From positions 1-40,758 of the forward strand of contig JAJFFN010000029.1 in NCBI GenBank assembly GCA_021776635.1: a DNA stretch of 40,758 nt, in the 5' to 3' direction. The notes below the pieces were generated by a model, which saw only the letters and a program-made list of their open reading frames with translations, ran no database searches and was not told where the DNA came from. This document shows, in pieces, positions 1-8,601 of this stretch (positions within the stretch are counted from its first letter, which is position 1; each line of letters opens with the position of its first letter). This DNA comes from Robiginitomaculum sp. GTDB taxonomy: Bacteria > Pseudomonadota > Alphaproteobacteria > Caulobacterales > Maricaulaceae. The translations under genes and the position numbers were made by a program.

Positions 1-337
<337 letters not shown>

Positions 338-347
338 AGTTTGCTAC

Positions 348-509
348 CTGACTGTTTTTGTTCTGGCGTAACTTGAATAAATTCAAGTTTCGCTTGCGTT
401 CAAATTATTGACGAGATCCCTTAAGTTCATCTACTACCGTTCCGAAGAGCAACAGCAAAATCACCCAAGCGATTTCGTTATAAATAAAAAGAAACGTCAA
501 AACAGTCAG
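348..509 (-). other. 16S leader inverted repeats
   Basis: Two inverted repeats lie in the untranslated leader upstream of 16S. An 11-bp perfect pair (CTGACTGTTTT at 348-358 with its complement at 499-509) would close about 160 nt of leader. A small hairpin with an 8-bp perfect stem and 4-base loop sits inside it at 370-389. Leader stems of this type may help rRNA folding or processing; that role is inference. Confidence 0.45.
440..451 (-). promoter_or_regulatory. boxA-like antitermination site of the rRNA leader
   Basis: The minus strand reads TGCTCTTCGGAA, close to the E. coli boxA core TGCTCTTTAACA, about 100 bases upstream of the 16S 5' end where NusB/NusE-dependent boxA elements usually lie. 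Only the first seven bases match exactly, so this is a candidate. Confidence 0.5.
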
Positions 510-661
510 TAACTTTGCCTACATCCACACCCTAATAAATCAGGATATAATGTAAGCGATGTGCATATATCTAGTATATGCTCACAGCCAAAAGCCGCCT
601 GCGTCTCTCTTTCCATATTCACAATGTCAAACAACTTAATCACCAAATAACTTTGGCTCTC

Positions 662-686
662 AAAAAAAGGCTCTCTAAAAAGCCTT
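662..686 (-). terminator. Terminator-like hairpin in the rRNA leader
   Basis: Read on the minus strand: AAGGCT (686-681), an 8-base loop, AGCCTT (672-667), then an uninterrupted T run (666-662). This is the layout of a weak intrinsic terminator. It lies about 50 nt downstream of the expected start of the promoter at 740-768 and upstream of boxA. It could act as an attenuator overridden by antitermination, or end a short separate transcript. The stem has only 6 bp. Confidence 0.4.
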
Positions 687-739
687 ACGTCTCGCCCGAT
701 TATCGCGCCATTAAGTGACCCGCTTCGTTCGAGATGCGC

Positions 740-768
740 TCTATAGGGAAAGCATTTTCGAGTGTCAA
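740..768 (-). promoter_or_regulatory. Sigma70-type promoter, probably of the rRNA operon
   Basis: The minus strand has TTGACA (768-763), exactly 17 bases, then TATAGA (745-740). The segment just upstream (about 770-810) is very A/T-rich with T and A tracts, like an UP element. The bases after the -10 (GCGCATC) are G/C-rich, as in stringently controlled rRNA promoters. It points at the 16S gene about 395 bases away with no other gene between. Confidence 0.7.
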
Positions 769-1093
769 ACACCTTTTTCAAAAAAAGTACACTTTTCTTA
801 AATTAAATGCAGACGGCGAATATGCCGACCTTAAAAACCCCAATATATCGGTGTTTTCCACCCCTTCACGGCATTCATCAACGCTTTTGGCGAATCCATG
901 TGTCGGAGCGGACGGCCTTATAGGCACAAATCGTTAATAATTTCAACAAAAATCGCACATAGCGAGGCCGTTTTCTGTATATTCTTGGAAATCATCTAAC
1001 GTTTTATCAAAAACACTAAAAGACAGCTTTGTTTTCAACAATTTTGACGATTCGAATTGACCCTTAACGGGGAAATTCTAGTCAAATGCCTAA
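769..1093. other. Non-coding spacer between rRNA promoter and deacetylase gene
   Basis: No convincing gene, tRNA or repeat was found. The left end is the A/T-rich upstream part of the rRNA promoter. The right end must hold the promoter of the plus-strand deacetylase gene, but I see no clear -35/-10 pair. A short reading frame at 1086-1154 (22 codons) ends in a TGA overlapping the alternative ATG of the deacetylase gene at 1151. Confidence 0.4.
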
Positions 1094-1912
1094 ATGCAAC
1101 GCTTCAAACCAATTATTAAACTTTCGCGCGTATCTTATTTCGTCTGCATTATGATGATAAATGATATAAATAATAGATTTGCGAAGAAAGTTTCGCGCCA
1201 GTTCAGGCCGATGTTCAACCGTCGCTTGATACCAATAAGGCTGGAAAAAGCTCTTGTTAGCTTCACATTTGATGATTTTCCCTTATCGGCCATCAGCAAT
1301 GGCGCGCGGATGCTAGAAAATGAAGGCTGGCGAGCCACATATTATACATCTGCCGGTCTTGCGCAGAGCGAGAATCACCACGGCAAACACTTTAGCGCAC
1401 AAGATTTATGCGATTTAGAAGCACGCGGCCATGAAATAGCGGGGCATACTCATAGTCATTCTGATTTAACACGCTTATCAGTCAGCGAATCCATATCTGA
1501 AGTGCAAACAAATTACGAAGCCTTGAAAAGCATGGGGGTAAAAAGCGAGATTAACAATTTTGCATACCCCTACGGAGAAGTTAATGGCCGTCTTAAAAAG
1601 GCCCTCTCTGAGAAATTCAAATCTATGCGGGGCATCCAAGACGGTGCCCATTATGTTTCTGCAGATTTAAACGAACTAAAATCACAAGCTATCGATTCGA
1701 AGCCTAACTTTGACAAAGCGTTGAAAATCATAAACGGTTTTTCCAAACGGCCCGGTTGGCTAATCTTGTTCACGCACGACATAATTGAGAACCCAAGTAA
1801 GTGGGGATGCACGCCAGATAAGTTTGAGCAAATTGTCAATGCCGTCAAAATGTGTGGAGCCAATGTGCTGCCTGTAACAGATGCACTGGCATATTTAGAG
1901 AAAAAATCGTGA
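1094..1912 (+). CDS. Polysaccharide deacetylase (NodB-homology, CE4-like)
   Basis: A 272-residue protein with the NodB-fold motifs in order. TFDD (58-61) supplies the catalytic base and a metal ligand. HTHSH (118-122) gives the metal-binding histidines. YPYG (158-161) is present, and a late LFTHD (226-229) supplies the catalytic histidine. Such enzymes remove N- or O-acetyl groups from polysaccharides. No clear signal peptide is seen, though residues 10-22 are mildly hydrophobic. The start is uncertain: ATG 1094 lacks a good ribosome binding site, and ATG 1151 would still keep the whole domain, which begins at about residue 53. The stop overlaps the GTG of the next gene (GTGA), implying translational coupling with a glycosyltransferase and a joint role in an envelope or exported glycan. 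The substrate cannot be told from sequence. Confidence 0.85.
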   Translation: MQRFKPIIKLSRVSYFVCIMMINDINNRFAKKVSRQFRPMFNRRLIPIRLEKALVSFTFDDFPLSAISNGARMLENEGWRATYYTSAGLAQSENHHGKHFSAQDLCDLEARGHEIAGHTHSHSDLTRLSVSESISEVQTNYEALKSMGVKSEINNFAYPYGEVNGRLKKALSEKFKSMRGIQDGAHYVSADLNELKSQAIDSKPNFDKALKIINGFSKRPGWLILFTHDIIENPSKWGCTPDKFEQIVNAVKMCGANVLPVTDALAYLEKKS

Positions 1913-2865
1913 AAAAGCCTTCACAGGCCAAACCTGATAAAAGTGTCAGCATTATTCTGCCCACTTTTAGACGGCCACTAGGGTTGAAAACTGCCCTACA
2001 AAGCTTGGAGCGTCAAAATCTAGCAAAAATGGACCACGAAGTTATTGTTGTTGATAACGATCCAGAGGCGAGTGCGAAAACATATGTAAGCAAATACGCC
2101 AAAAAATCAGACCTTAATGTGAAATATTACAATGATCCCAATCCCGGCGTGGCAAATGCCCGTAATACGGCCCTGAAAGCTGCGAGTGGACGATATCTAG
2201 TCTTTCTGGACGATGACCAAGAAGCTTTGGAAAATTGGGTGCAGGAACTTCTGAAAACCTCGCAAAAATATGGTGCAGCACTGGTTTTTGGCCCTACGAT
2301 TGCACAAATCAACGCGCACCCTAAATACCAGGCCTATTATCAGAAGTTTTTCTCCAGGTTTGGGGAAGGTTTGGAAACTGGATTAATCGATGCGTTTTTT
2401 GGCTGTGGTAATTCACTCATAGACACAGATTTGTGCAAACTACCCTCTCCGCCGTTTGACCCTGATACAAATGAAACAGGCGGTGAAGACGATTTGCTGT
2501 TTACGACTTTAATCAGCCAAGGCGCAAAAATCGCATGGGCAAAAAAAGCTGAAGCTTATGAGCATGTGCCTGAAGACAGATCCAGCCCTCAATACATCAA
2601 AAAACGCAGCTTCGCCTTTGGGCAAAGCCCGACTGAGCAATGTGCAGAAAGTACGCCGCGAGACAATCTCGGTATCGTTAAATGGATGTCCATTGGCGCA
2701 GCACAATATTGTATTTACCGCCCCATGAGCATTCTGACCAAGCTTACAGGGCACCCGTCCTATATCAACTACCTAGCGAAGGCCTATGAAGGTGCGGGCA
2801 AGGTACTCTGGTTTGGTCGGTTTTCGCCTAAATTATACGGCGCAGCCGCCCTAAAGAACGATTAA
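1909..2865 (+). CDS. Glycosyltransferase family 2
   Basis: GT-A fold glycosyltransferase of about 318 residues. It opens with SIILPTFRRPLGLKTAL, then EVIVVDND, then PGVANARNTAL and FLDDDQE (the DxD nucleotide-sugar/metal motif), and has GGEDDLLF near residue 190 as the ED acceptor-base motif. No membrane segments are evident, so it acts in the cytoplasm or at the inner-membrane face. The GTG at 1909 is chosen because it overlaps the upstream stop as GTGA and places the family start a dozen residues later; the open frame continues further upstream but only inside the deacetylase gene. Donor and acceptor are unknown. The pair looks like a two-gene glycan-modifying unit. Confidence 0.88.
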   Translation: MKKPSQAKPDKSVSIILPTFRRPLGLKTALQSLERQNLAKMDHEVIVVDNDPEASAKTYVSKYAKKSDLNVKYYNDPNPGVANARNTALKAASGRYLVFLDDDQEALENWVQELLKTSQKYGAALVFGPTIAQINAHPKYQAYYQKFFSRFGEGLETGLIDAFFGCGNSLIDTDLCKLPSPPFDPDTNETGGEDDLLFTTLISQGAKIAWAKKAEAYEHVPEDRSSPQYIKKRSFAFGQSPTEQCAESTPRDNLGIVKWMSIGAAQYCIYRPMSILTKLTGHPSYINYLAKAYEGAGKVLWFGRFSPKLYGAAALKND

Positions 2866-2870
2866 ACAAC

Positions 2871-3443
2871 CTACCAATCCAAATCATATTTGCGCTTAAA
2901 ACTACTAAAGTCCCAGCGCAAGTCTTCGAGCTCGCGCCGCAAGCGTTTCTTTTTCTTCCTCAGCCTGTCTTTTTCATCCTCAGTGATATCTGGTTCCGAC
3001 AAACGGTACTTGACGTCATCTAGTTCGTTTTCCGCTTCTGTTATATCGTTTTCAAATTGCTTATATTTTTGCCGGAGTTCATACTCAAAATAACCCTCAT
3101 CATAACCAGCACGAAAATCCACGGCCATGGGCCCTTCGCAAACTGTATTATAGCTACTGCCATTTTGGCCGCGCGCGAAACCTTTGTCATAGGTGCAATA
3201 ATGCGTCAGACCCTCTTCATAGCTAGATAAATAAGCCGAACGGTCCACACCCGTCCCAAACTCACCGCAAGTTTCTACATATTTTGTGATACGGTCACGG
3301 GCTTTGCCGTTCACTCCGTCGCGGTAACCAAGGTCAGCCCAGTTGCCTGCGACGCATTCTTCTTCAGATATACTTGCACATCCTGGCAAAAGCGTAACCG
3401 CACCAATTATTAAAACAGACCCAACTAAATATTTACTCAACAT
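2871..3443 (-). CDS. DUF2799-type lipoprotein
   Basis: Predicted outer- or inner-membrane lipoprotein of about 190 residues: a hydrophobic leader followed by the lipobox LLPGC. The body has the repeated W/Y-x-x-G-x-x-DG pattern of DUF2799 proteins (NWADLGYRDGVNGKA, SYEEGLTHYC, FRAGYDEGYFE) and several cysteines. The last 60 or so residues are highly charged (KKKKRLRRELEDL) and probably form a coiled coil. ATG 3443 is preferred; the frame also allows a GTG three codons upstream. It converges on the glycosyltransferase with a gap of five bases, so the two transcripts probably overlap. Function is unknown. Confidence 0.75.
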   Translation of the reverse strand: MLSKYLVGSVLIIGAVTLLPGCASISEEECVAGNWADLGYRDGVNGKARDRITKYVETCGEFGTGVDRSAYLSSYEEGLTHYCTYDKGFARGQNGSSYNTVCEGPMAVDFRAGYDEGYFEYELRQKYKQFENDITEAENELDDVKYRLSEPDITEDEKDRLRKKKKRLRRELEDLRWDFSSFKRKYDLDW

Positions 3444-3577
3444 GATGTGCACCCATTATTATTTTGAGATCACTATAGCCCCTCCGCCGTAAACCGCCAG
3501 TGATTTTTGCTGCAAAACAAATTTGCAAATTATAACTTTGGTATTGTCAGCACTCTCGGAAAGCCTAAACTACACGC

Positions 3578-4582
3578 ATGAGATTAGGCACCAAATCCGG
3601 CGTTCATGATAAATATGAGGCCAAAGAGCGAAAGCACCCTCCCATAGGTTTAGCGCTCGGCGGCGGTGTTGCGCGTGGTTGGGCACATATTGGTGCAATC
3701 CGTGCCCTCATCGAAGCAGGTATTGAGCCAGATATAGTTAGCGGCACCTCTATTGGCGCATTGGTCGGCGCGGCGTATCTTACTGGAAATCTGGATTCCA
3801 TAGAAGATTGGGCAAGATCAATAACAAAACGTAGATTGATTAGCTATATGGATATTAGGTGGGGCGGTGCCGGTTTAATCAGAGGCGAACGCTTGGCCAA
3901 AGTGCTCAAACATTATCTCGGCGATACCAATATTGAAGACATGGACCGAAAATTTGCCGCTGTTGCCTGTGACCTGAGGACTGGTTATGAAGTCTGGCTA
4001 CAAAACGGACCACTGATCCCTGCCCTTCGCGCCTCCTACGCCCTACCCGGCGCCTTTGAACCTATCAAAATCGACAACCGTCATATGATAGACGGTGCCT
4101 TGGTCAACCCTGTGCCCGTCTCTACGTGCCGTGCGCTTGGTGCCCATATTGTCATAGCGGTTAGCCTGAACGGTGATGCTTTTGGCCCTATTGGTTCGTC
4201 CCACGATTTGGACTTTGATGACACACAAGAAGACTCGCTCGACCCGTTTGAGTTATCCGGACAATCGCTCAACAAATTGCGTCCTGACCGCTTGCTCTTG
4301 AAAAGTCTACTTGGCGGCACAAAATCCGAAGGCAGTATAAAACTAGGCTCCGTCATGATGGGCTCTCTTAACATTGTCATGGACCGCATAGCCCGCTCGC
4401 GCCTAGCGGGTGACCCACCAGACGTTTTCGTAGCACCCCGCATCGGCCACATAGGCATGACAGAGTTTTCCCGCGCGGATGAGCTAATCGAACGCGGCTA
4501 CCGCGCCATGCAACACGAAATCCCGCTCATTCAAAGCGTCATAGATGTGCTCGGGCAGTTGCCTAGCGGTGAGGTGGATTAA
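3578..4582 (+). CDS. Patatin-like phospholipase (RssA-type)
   Basis: A 334-residue serine lipid acyl hydrolase of the patatin/RssA group. The oxyanion-hole glycines are in LALGGGVARGWAH (26-38). The nucleophile elbow GTSIG has Ser58, and the catalytic aspartate is in DGALVNPVPV (Asp172). No signal peptide, so it is probably cytoplasmic or peripheral to the inner membrane. An unusual acidic linker (DLDFDDTQEDSLDPFEL, about 208-224) follows the catalytic core. It stands alone: divergent from the lipoprotein and facing a bidirectional terminator. The exact lipid substrate is unknown. Confidence 0.9.
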   Translation: MRLGTKSGVHDKYEAKERKHPPIGLALGGGVARGWAHIGAIRALIEAGIEPDIVSGTSIGALVGAAYLTGNLDSIEDWARSITKRRLISYMDIRWGGAGLIRGERLAKVLKHYLGDTNIEDMDRKFAAVACDLRTGYEVWLQNGPLIPALRASYALPGAFEPIKIDNRHMIDGALVNPVPVSTCRALGAHIVIAVSLNGDAFGPIGSSHDLDFDDTQEDSLDPFELSGQSLNKLRPDRLLLKSLLGGTKSEGSIKLGSVMMGSLNIVMDRIARSRLAGDPPDVFVAPRIGHIGMTEFSRADELIERGYRAMQHEIPLIQSVIDVLGQLPSGEVD

Positions 4583-4618
4583 AACACCTCCACTCTTTTG
4601 TAGAGTGAGGATGTTTTT
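4581..4618. terminator. Bidirectional intrinsic terminator
   Basis: An imperfect hairpin (CCACTC at 4590-4595 pairs with GAGTGA, extended outward with mismatches) is flanked by AAAAC on the left and a GTTTTT tract on the right. It sits immediately after the patatin stop codon and before the end of the convergent gene, so it can serve both. Confidence 0.65.
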
Positions 4619-4629
4619 CAAGTAGTGCT

Positions 4630-5727
4630 TTATTTAAGCTCACAAAAATTTACGGCAATATAGGGAGGGACGTTGTTATGTGCTTCTCCTCTTAAATCAC
4701 CCTTATCTTTGGTGTCTATCGTAGTAGAAAGATCTGTGTTGGTCATACCCCATGCTTCACCCCCCCTGGCAACATGGTGGGCAACTGCATTTCTTTGATA
4801 TTGATGTTGATGGGCAGGAATATGGCGTTTTTGTAAAGTTACCTTCGCTTGACCCCCGGTTTTATTATCGCCGTTTTGTTTAATTGGGTTCGCTGCACCT
4901 AGTAAAAACCGTCCTTCAGCTTTGTCCCACTTCTTATTCCCTGCTGGGCAACTGCCTTGCGATACTATTACAGGTTTGGCCCCATTGGTGGTCAAGCCGC
5001 GCACAAGCATATCTTGCGTAGCTTCTTTTGTGCGCATCCAGAAATAAGGGTTCGGCGAAATTGTCATAGAATTGTTTTCGGCTGAAAAAGCTAAAGGTTT
5101 TTGTGCTGTTCCCTTTGGGACGAGCTTGTCGTCAATTATTCTATAAAGATTTCCATAATTCGTCACATTATCATCCCCAACTGTCCAACTTCCCGAAACA
5201 TGAAATTGGGCACCCTTCATTATAGAAAGTTGATTTTTTGGAGTTGTAGCTTTAACACACCCCTGACCATTATTTTCACCCTTAGGAGCGTTTATCAAAG
5301 TAATATCCTCGCCACTGACTGCAAATGTTCCGGGGAAACTATTATTATCAAGTGTAACAGTGCTGTTTTGAAAATTTAGTTTTTCACCCGTAATAGTTAA
5401 TCCGATATTTTCTGGGCGTGCCTCGACAAATGAAACTTGACTGTTGTCATCAACTTTCAAATGATAACTTTGTTGCCCATACCAAAATCGGTACGTTCCA
5501 ATAGGCATCTTCACGGCACGGCAACGGCCTCGAGACTTAACCGAGCTTTCACCTGAGCAGCTATATGTTTTTCCATTTTGTGAATCTTCAAAATACCATT
5601 CCATACACGAGCCATTAGGGTCAACATGTAAGCTTTGCTTTTCCTGTGCCATTGCGTTGCCGGCAAAAGCCAAACTAGCGGCAATTGTAAATATCCGACT
5701 GGCGGATTTGATTAAAAATTTAGACAT
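4630..5727 (-). CDS. Secreted protein with C-terminal phage tail-collar-like domain
   Basis: A 365-residue protein with a Sec signal peptide (SASRIFTIAASLAFAGNAMA, cleavage after AMA). The middle part (about 30-260) is rich in small polar residues and looks like beta structure; I do not recognise it. The C-terminal part follows the tail-collar/microcystin-dependent-protein pattern: GRFLLGAANP, GGQAKVTL, then the HIPAHQH histidine motif, and at the very end HNNVPPYIAVNFCELK. Six cysteines in the mature protein could form disulfides, fitting an exported protein. A GGGGAGC ribosome binding site precedes the ATG. No phage genes are nearby, so this is probably a host surface or secreted fibre-like protein. 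Function unknown. Confidence 0.7.
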   Translation of the reverse strand: MSKFLIKSASRIFTIAASLAFAGNAMAQEKQSLHVDPNGSCMEWYFEDSQNGKTYSCSGESSVKSRGRCRAVKMPIGTYRFWYGQQSYHLKVDDNSQVSFVEARPENIGLTITGEKLNFQNSTVTLDNNSFPGTFAVSGEDITLINAPKGENNGQGCVKATTPKNQLSIMKGAQFHVSGSWTVGDDNVTNYGNLYRIIDDKLVPKGTAQKPLAFSAENNSMTISPNPYFWMRTKEATQDMLVRGLTTNGAKPVIVSQGSCPAGNKKWDKAEGRFLLGAANPIKQNGDNKTGGQAKVTLQKRHIPAHQHQYQRNAVAHHVARGGEAWGMTNTDLSTTIDTKDKGDLRGEAHNNVPPYIAVNFCELK

Positions 5728-5839
5728 TTGGTGCTCCCCGTTTTGCTAAGCTATTTAATATCGCTCTTCCGCGCACAATTGCTCAGAATTTATTTACAAA
5801 TATTAGAGTTGTCTGTTCTTGTCTGTGACGGTGGTCACG

Positions 5840-6511
5840 CTACACGGATTGCGACTCACTCAGTTTTTCTTGCCGCTTAATTGCGCGTGCAAACACCACA
5901 TAACACAGTGCAAAAAATGCGATGAAGCATATATTTATCCAGCCGCCTATAACCACCGCGCCTGCGGGGTAAGGGATATAGGGGGCAATCGGTTCGTTTA
6001 GCAGCGTCCAGAATGTTGGGGTGAATATGGTAATCCATTTTGGGAACACGGTTTTGTATCTGAGCACCATATAGATAAACAACACTGAGCCAGACAGTCC
6101 TGCGACAAAACTAACTCTTTGCAATGCATTGACCAATCCAGTTATTCGCTCCGCCGTATAATAAATATCGCCGTTCCCGACAAACCCGTAGGTGGTATAA
6201 ACAGTATGGTACGTGCCGCCGACGACAAACATGACGACGAATAATGTGGTCACTATCCGCGCCAATAGCCTGTTGTGATCACGAAACGCCAAATAATACA
6301 TCATGGAGCCAAGGGCATATAACAACCCAGCCAGTGGCCCAACTACGCCGCCAATTATTAAGCGGTCTGTGTCTACTGTGTTCATCCACGAATTAGCAAG
6401 AAAATCAGCACCGCTAACGGGACGAAGAGAAAAACACATGTCGCCGAACAGCATCAATAAGCCGCCCATCATGCCGAATGCGGCTAATCTAACCATAAAC
6501 CCTGATTGCAT
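5840..6511 (-). CDS. Multi-pass inner-membrane protein, unknown function
   Basis: About 223 residues with roughly six hydrophobic segments. Segments start at FMVRLAAFGMMGGLLMLFGD, IIGGVVGPLAGLLYALGSMM, IVTTLFVVMFVVGG, VSFVAGLSGSVLFIYMVL and two at the C-terminus. The layout (GD after the first segment, a GGVVGPLAGLLY stretch in the second) reminds me of DUF6796-type proteins, but this is a weak recollection. The start at 6511 is chosen over an in-frame ATG seven codons upstream because AAGGAGAG lies just before it. It follows the coq4-like gene by 44 bases in the same direction. Confidence 0.65.
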   Translation of the reverse strand: MQSGFMVRLAAFGMMGGLLMLFGDMCFSLRPVSGADFLANSWMNTVDTDRLIIGGVVGPLAGLLYALGSMMYYLAFRDHNRLLARIVTTLFVVMFVVGGTYHTVYTTYGFVGNGDIYYTAERITGLVNALQRVSFVAGLSGSVLFIYMVLRYKTVFPKWITIFTPTFWTLLNEPIAPYIPYPAGAVVIGGWINICFIAFFALCYVVFARAIKRQEKLSESQSV

Positions 6512-6555
6512 ATTGCTCTCCTTGCGCCGCACAATGTTATCTGGATTTTATTTTC

Positions 6556-7326
6556 CTATTCGGCGGCCAGAACTTCTTTAGGTTCTTGACCTGCTTGTCT
6601 GAAAATTTTGTGAACTGCATCATATTGTGTCGGGGGAAGAATACCGAGACGCTCTCGCGCAGCGTCCAATGGTTCTGCTAGTAATGCCGTAATATCTTCC
6701 AGAACAACTCTTTGGGCTAGTTTACCATTGCGCTTACCTTCGCGCATGGCCGCCATGACAGGCGCACCGCGCGGTGCTATTTTCTTAATCTCGCGCCCGC
6801 CCATATAGGCAATAAATATGACGCCAGGCCCCGGTGCTTGCCCATGTGAAAACGCCAAGACGCAAACTTCACCCAAGGCATCACGGCCATATCCCGTTAA
6901 GACATGTAGGAGATCATGTGTATCACGCAATCTATATCCATACCATTGCAGTACATCATCAAATTGCTGTGTATCTTTATTAAACCGGTCAAATTCTTCT
7001 ACAAGGCCCGCTGCCGTTAAGCCTTCACGTTGCATAAAGTCAAGATATGCCGCACCAACTGAACCTTCGGGGAATTTACCAATCGTTTTGTGGTCATCAA
7101 GTAACGGAGCCAAAGAGCGGCGTTCCTCAATACGTTGCTTGCCTTTTTCGGTGCTGACAAAATCATTAAACCCACGAACAAGCGCTTTACCGTTCAAGGC
7201 TTCAATCGTGTAAAACACTTGCGCGGTATCTTCTTTATCGGCAATCAAATTTCGAAAATGACGCAGAGCTTTAAACGGACGTATCCGTAGTTTTTTCCTA
7301 TCCGGGTGAATATAAATGTCGCTCAT
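6556..7326 (-). CDS. Ubiquinone biosynthesis protein Coq4 homologue
   Basis: About 256 residues with the diagnostic Coq4 motif HDxxH-x11-E: His137-Asp138-Leu-Leu-His141 followed after eleven residues by Glu153. Coq4 proteins bind a divalent metal and take part in ubiquinone assembly in mitochondria and many alphaproteobacteria; reported roles include C1 decarboxylation/hydroxylation or scaffolding of the Coq complex. No membrane segment or signal. Two ATGs are adjacent; the second (7326) is better spaced from AAAGGA. It lies downstream of mrp and soeABC, whose product reduces quinone, but co-regulation is not shown. Confidence 0.82.
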   Translation of the reverse strand: MSDIYIHPDRKKLRIRPFKALRHFRNLIADKEDTAQVFYTIEALNGKALVRGFNDFVSTEKGKQRIEERRSLAPLLDDHKTIGKFPEGSVGAAYLDFMQREGLTAAGLVEEFDRFNKDTQQFDDVLQWYGYRLRDTHDLLHVLTGYGRDALGEVCVLAFSHGQAPGPGVIFIAYMGGREIKKIAPRGAPVMAAMREGKRNGKLAQRVVLEDITALLAEPLDAARERLGILPPTQYDAVHKIFRQAGQEPKEVLAAE

Positions 7327-7435
7327 CATTATCCTTTTACCGCTACTCAGACCTTAATAGCAAAATTCAAGAAACTTCGCAACACGCCATCAGGTATGGT
7401 GCGCATACAATAATGATGTAGCCTTAACAATCCGC

Positions 7436-8572
7436 CTACAGACTGTCCACCAAGCCCTTAGCAATATCCAAATAACGTTTGGCGTGTTCGCTGTCGGGCT
7501 GTGCCAAGACGATTGGGGTGCCTTGGTCTGCGTTGGTACGGATGTCTAGGTGGAGGGGGATTTCGCCGAGGAAAGGGATATCCTTTTCGGCGGCTGTTTC
7601 CTTGGCACCGCCGTGGCCGAAAATGTCGGTGTGTTCGCCGCAGCTAGGGCAGATGAATGTGCTCATGTTCTCGATCATTCCCAATATGGGCGTTTCGGTT
7701 TTCTTAAACATATCATAGGCTTTACGCGCGTCTATGAGGGCAATGTCTTGCGGGGTTGAGACAATGACCACGCCAGTGAGCGGCACCGTTTGTACGAGTG
7801 TGAGTTGCGCATCGCCAGTTCCGGGCGGCAGGTCGACTATCAACACATCAAGGTCACCGTCCTCCGTCCACGCAACACCGTTTAAGAGTTGTTGAACGGC
7901 ACCAATAACCATAGGCCCGCGCCATACTGTGGCGCGTCCTTCGGGGACTAAATAGCCCATGGACATGGCTTTCATACCGTGGCGGGTGACAGGTCTTATC
8001 ATGTCGTCTTTTGTAAATTCGGGCTTAGCACCCTCGCCCAACATGCGCTGAACGCTCGGCCCAAAAATATCGCAATCAAATACACCGACTTTCCAACTTT
8101 GCTTCACGAAAGCCGCCGCGAGATTAATAGACGTGGTAGATTTGCCAACACCGCCTTTACCAGACGCCACCGCAATAATACGCTTAATACCAGTAATGGC
8201 TTGCGGCTTGGGAGGTGGTTTATGGCCGTGACCGAAACCCTTTTTAGGCGCAGCTTGCTTTCCTTTAACTTGTGGTGCCTGATTTTGCCCAGCTTGTTTG
8301 GGTGCGGCTGTAGCAGCACCGGAATGCGCCGTCATCACAGTACGCACGGATGTAACGCCCGGTAATTTTCCAACAGCCTCATCGCATTTTTTGCGCACAC
8401 CTTCCATGATACCGGCAGTACCTTGATCGATTTGCAAGGTGACGAACACATCCCCGTCTTTGACGGATACATCTGTAATCGCCCCTGCCGTAACAACACT
8501 GGTGCCGCTTTTTGGGTGGGTAACCGTATCCAGCGCAGCTAACACTTTTTTTTCGGATAATTTTTTAAACAT
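7436..8572 (-). CDS. mrp: Mrp/ApbC-family iron-sulfur cluster carrier ATPase
   Basis: A 378-residue P-loop protein. N-terminal MIP18/DUF59 domain (about 1-85), then a linker rich in Pro, Lys, Gln and Gly. The deviant Walker A SGKGGVGKST is at 137-146, the Walker B/switch region is LIVDLPPGTGD, and Cys308-x2-Cys311 (CPSC) bridges the Fe-S cluster in the dimer. It transfers Fe-S clusters to apo-proteins in the cytoplasm. The gene begins 29 bases after soeC on the same strand, so it may be co-transcribed with the Fe-S-rich sulfite dehydrogenase genes. No strong ribosome binding site is visible. Confidence 0.93.
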   Translation of the reverse strand: MFKKLSEKKVLAALDTVTHPKSGTSVVTAGAITDVSVKDGDVFVTLQIDQGTAGIMEGVRKKCDEAVGKLPGVTSVRTVMTAHSGAATAAPKQAGQNQAPQVKGKQAAPKKGFGHGHKPPPKPQAITGIKRIIAVASGKGGVGKSTTSINLAAAFVKQSWKVGVFDCDIFGPSVQRMLGEGAKPEFTKDDMIRPVTRHGMKAMSMGYLVPEGRATVWRGPMVIGAVQQLLNGVAWTEDGDLDVLIVDLPPGTGDAQLTLVQTVPLTGVVIVSTPQDIALIDARKAYDMFKKTETPILGMIENMSTFICPSCGEHTDIFGHGGAKETAAEKDIPFLGEIPLHLDIRTNADQGTPIVLAQPDSEHAKRYLDIAKGLVDSL

Positions 8573-8601
8573 GAAAATTCTTTATATTATTTATTAGTTC
8601 T

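Noticed and set aside
506..781. Minus-strand open frame of 91 codons upstream of 16S
   Set aside because: It overlaps the rRNA promoter and leader, shows no protein-like pattern or ribosome binding site, and resembles no family.
340..1093. tRNA or 5S/ITS sequence in the rRNA-side spacer
   Set aside because: No T-loop GTTCRANYC with a matching acceptor stem was found; this is the upstream side of the operon.
4630..5727. Prophage remnant
   Set aside because: Only the C-terminal domain is phage-like; there is a signal peptide and no other phage gene, attachment site or integrase nearby.
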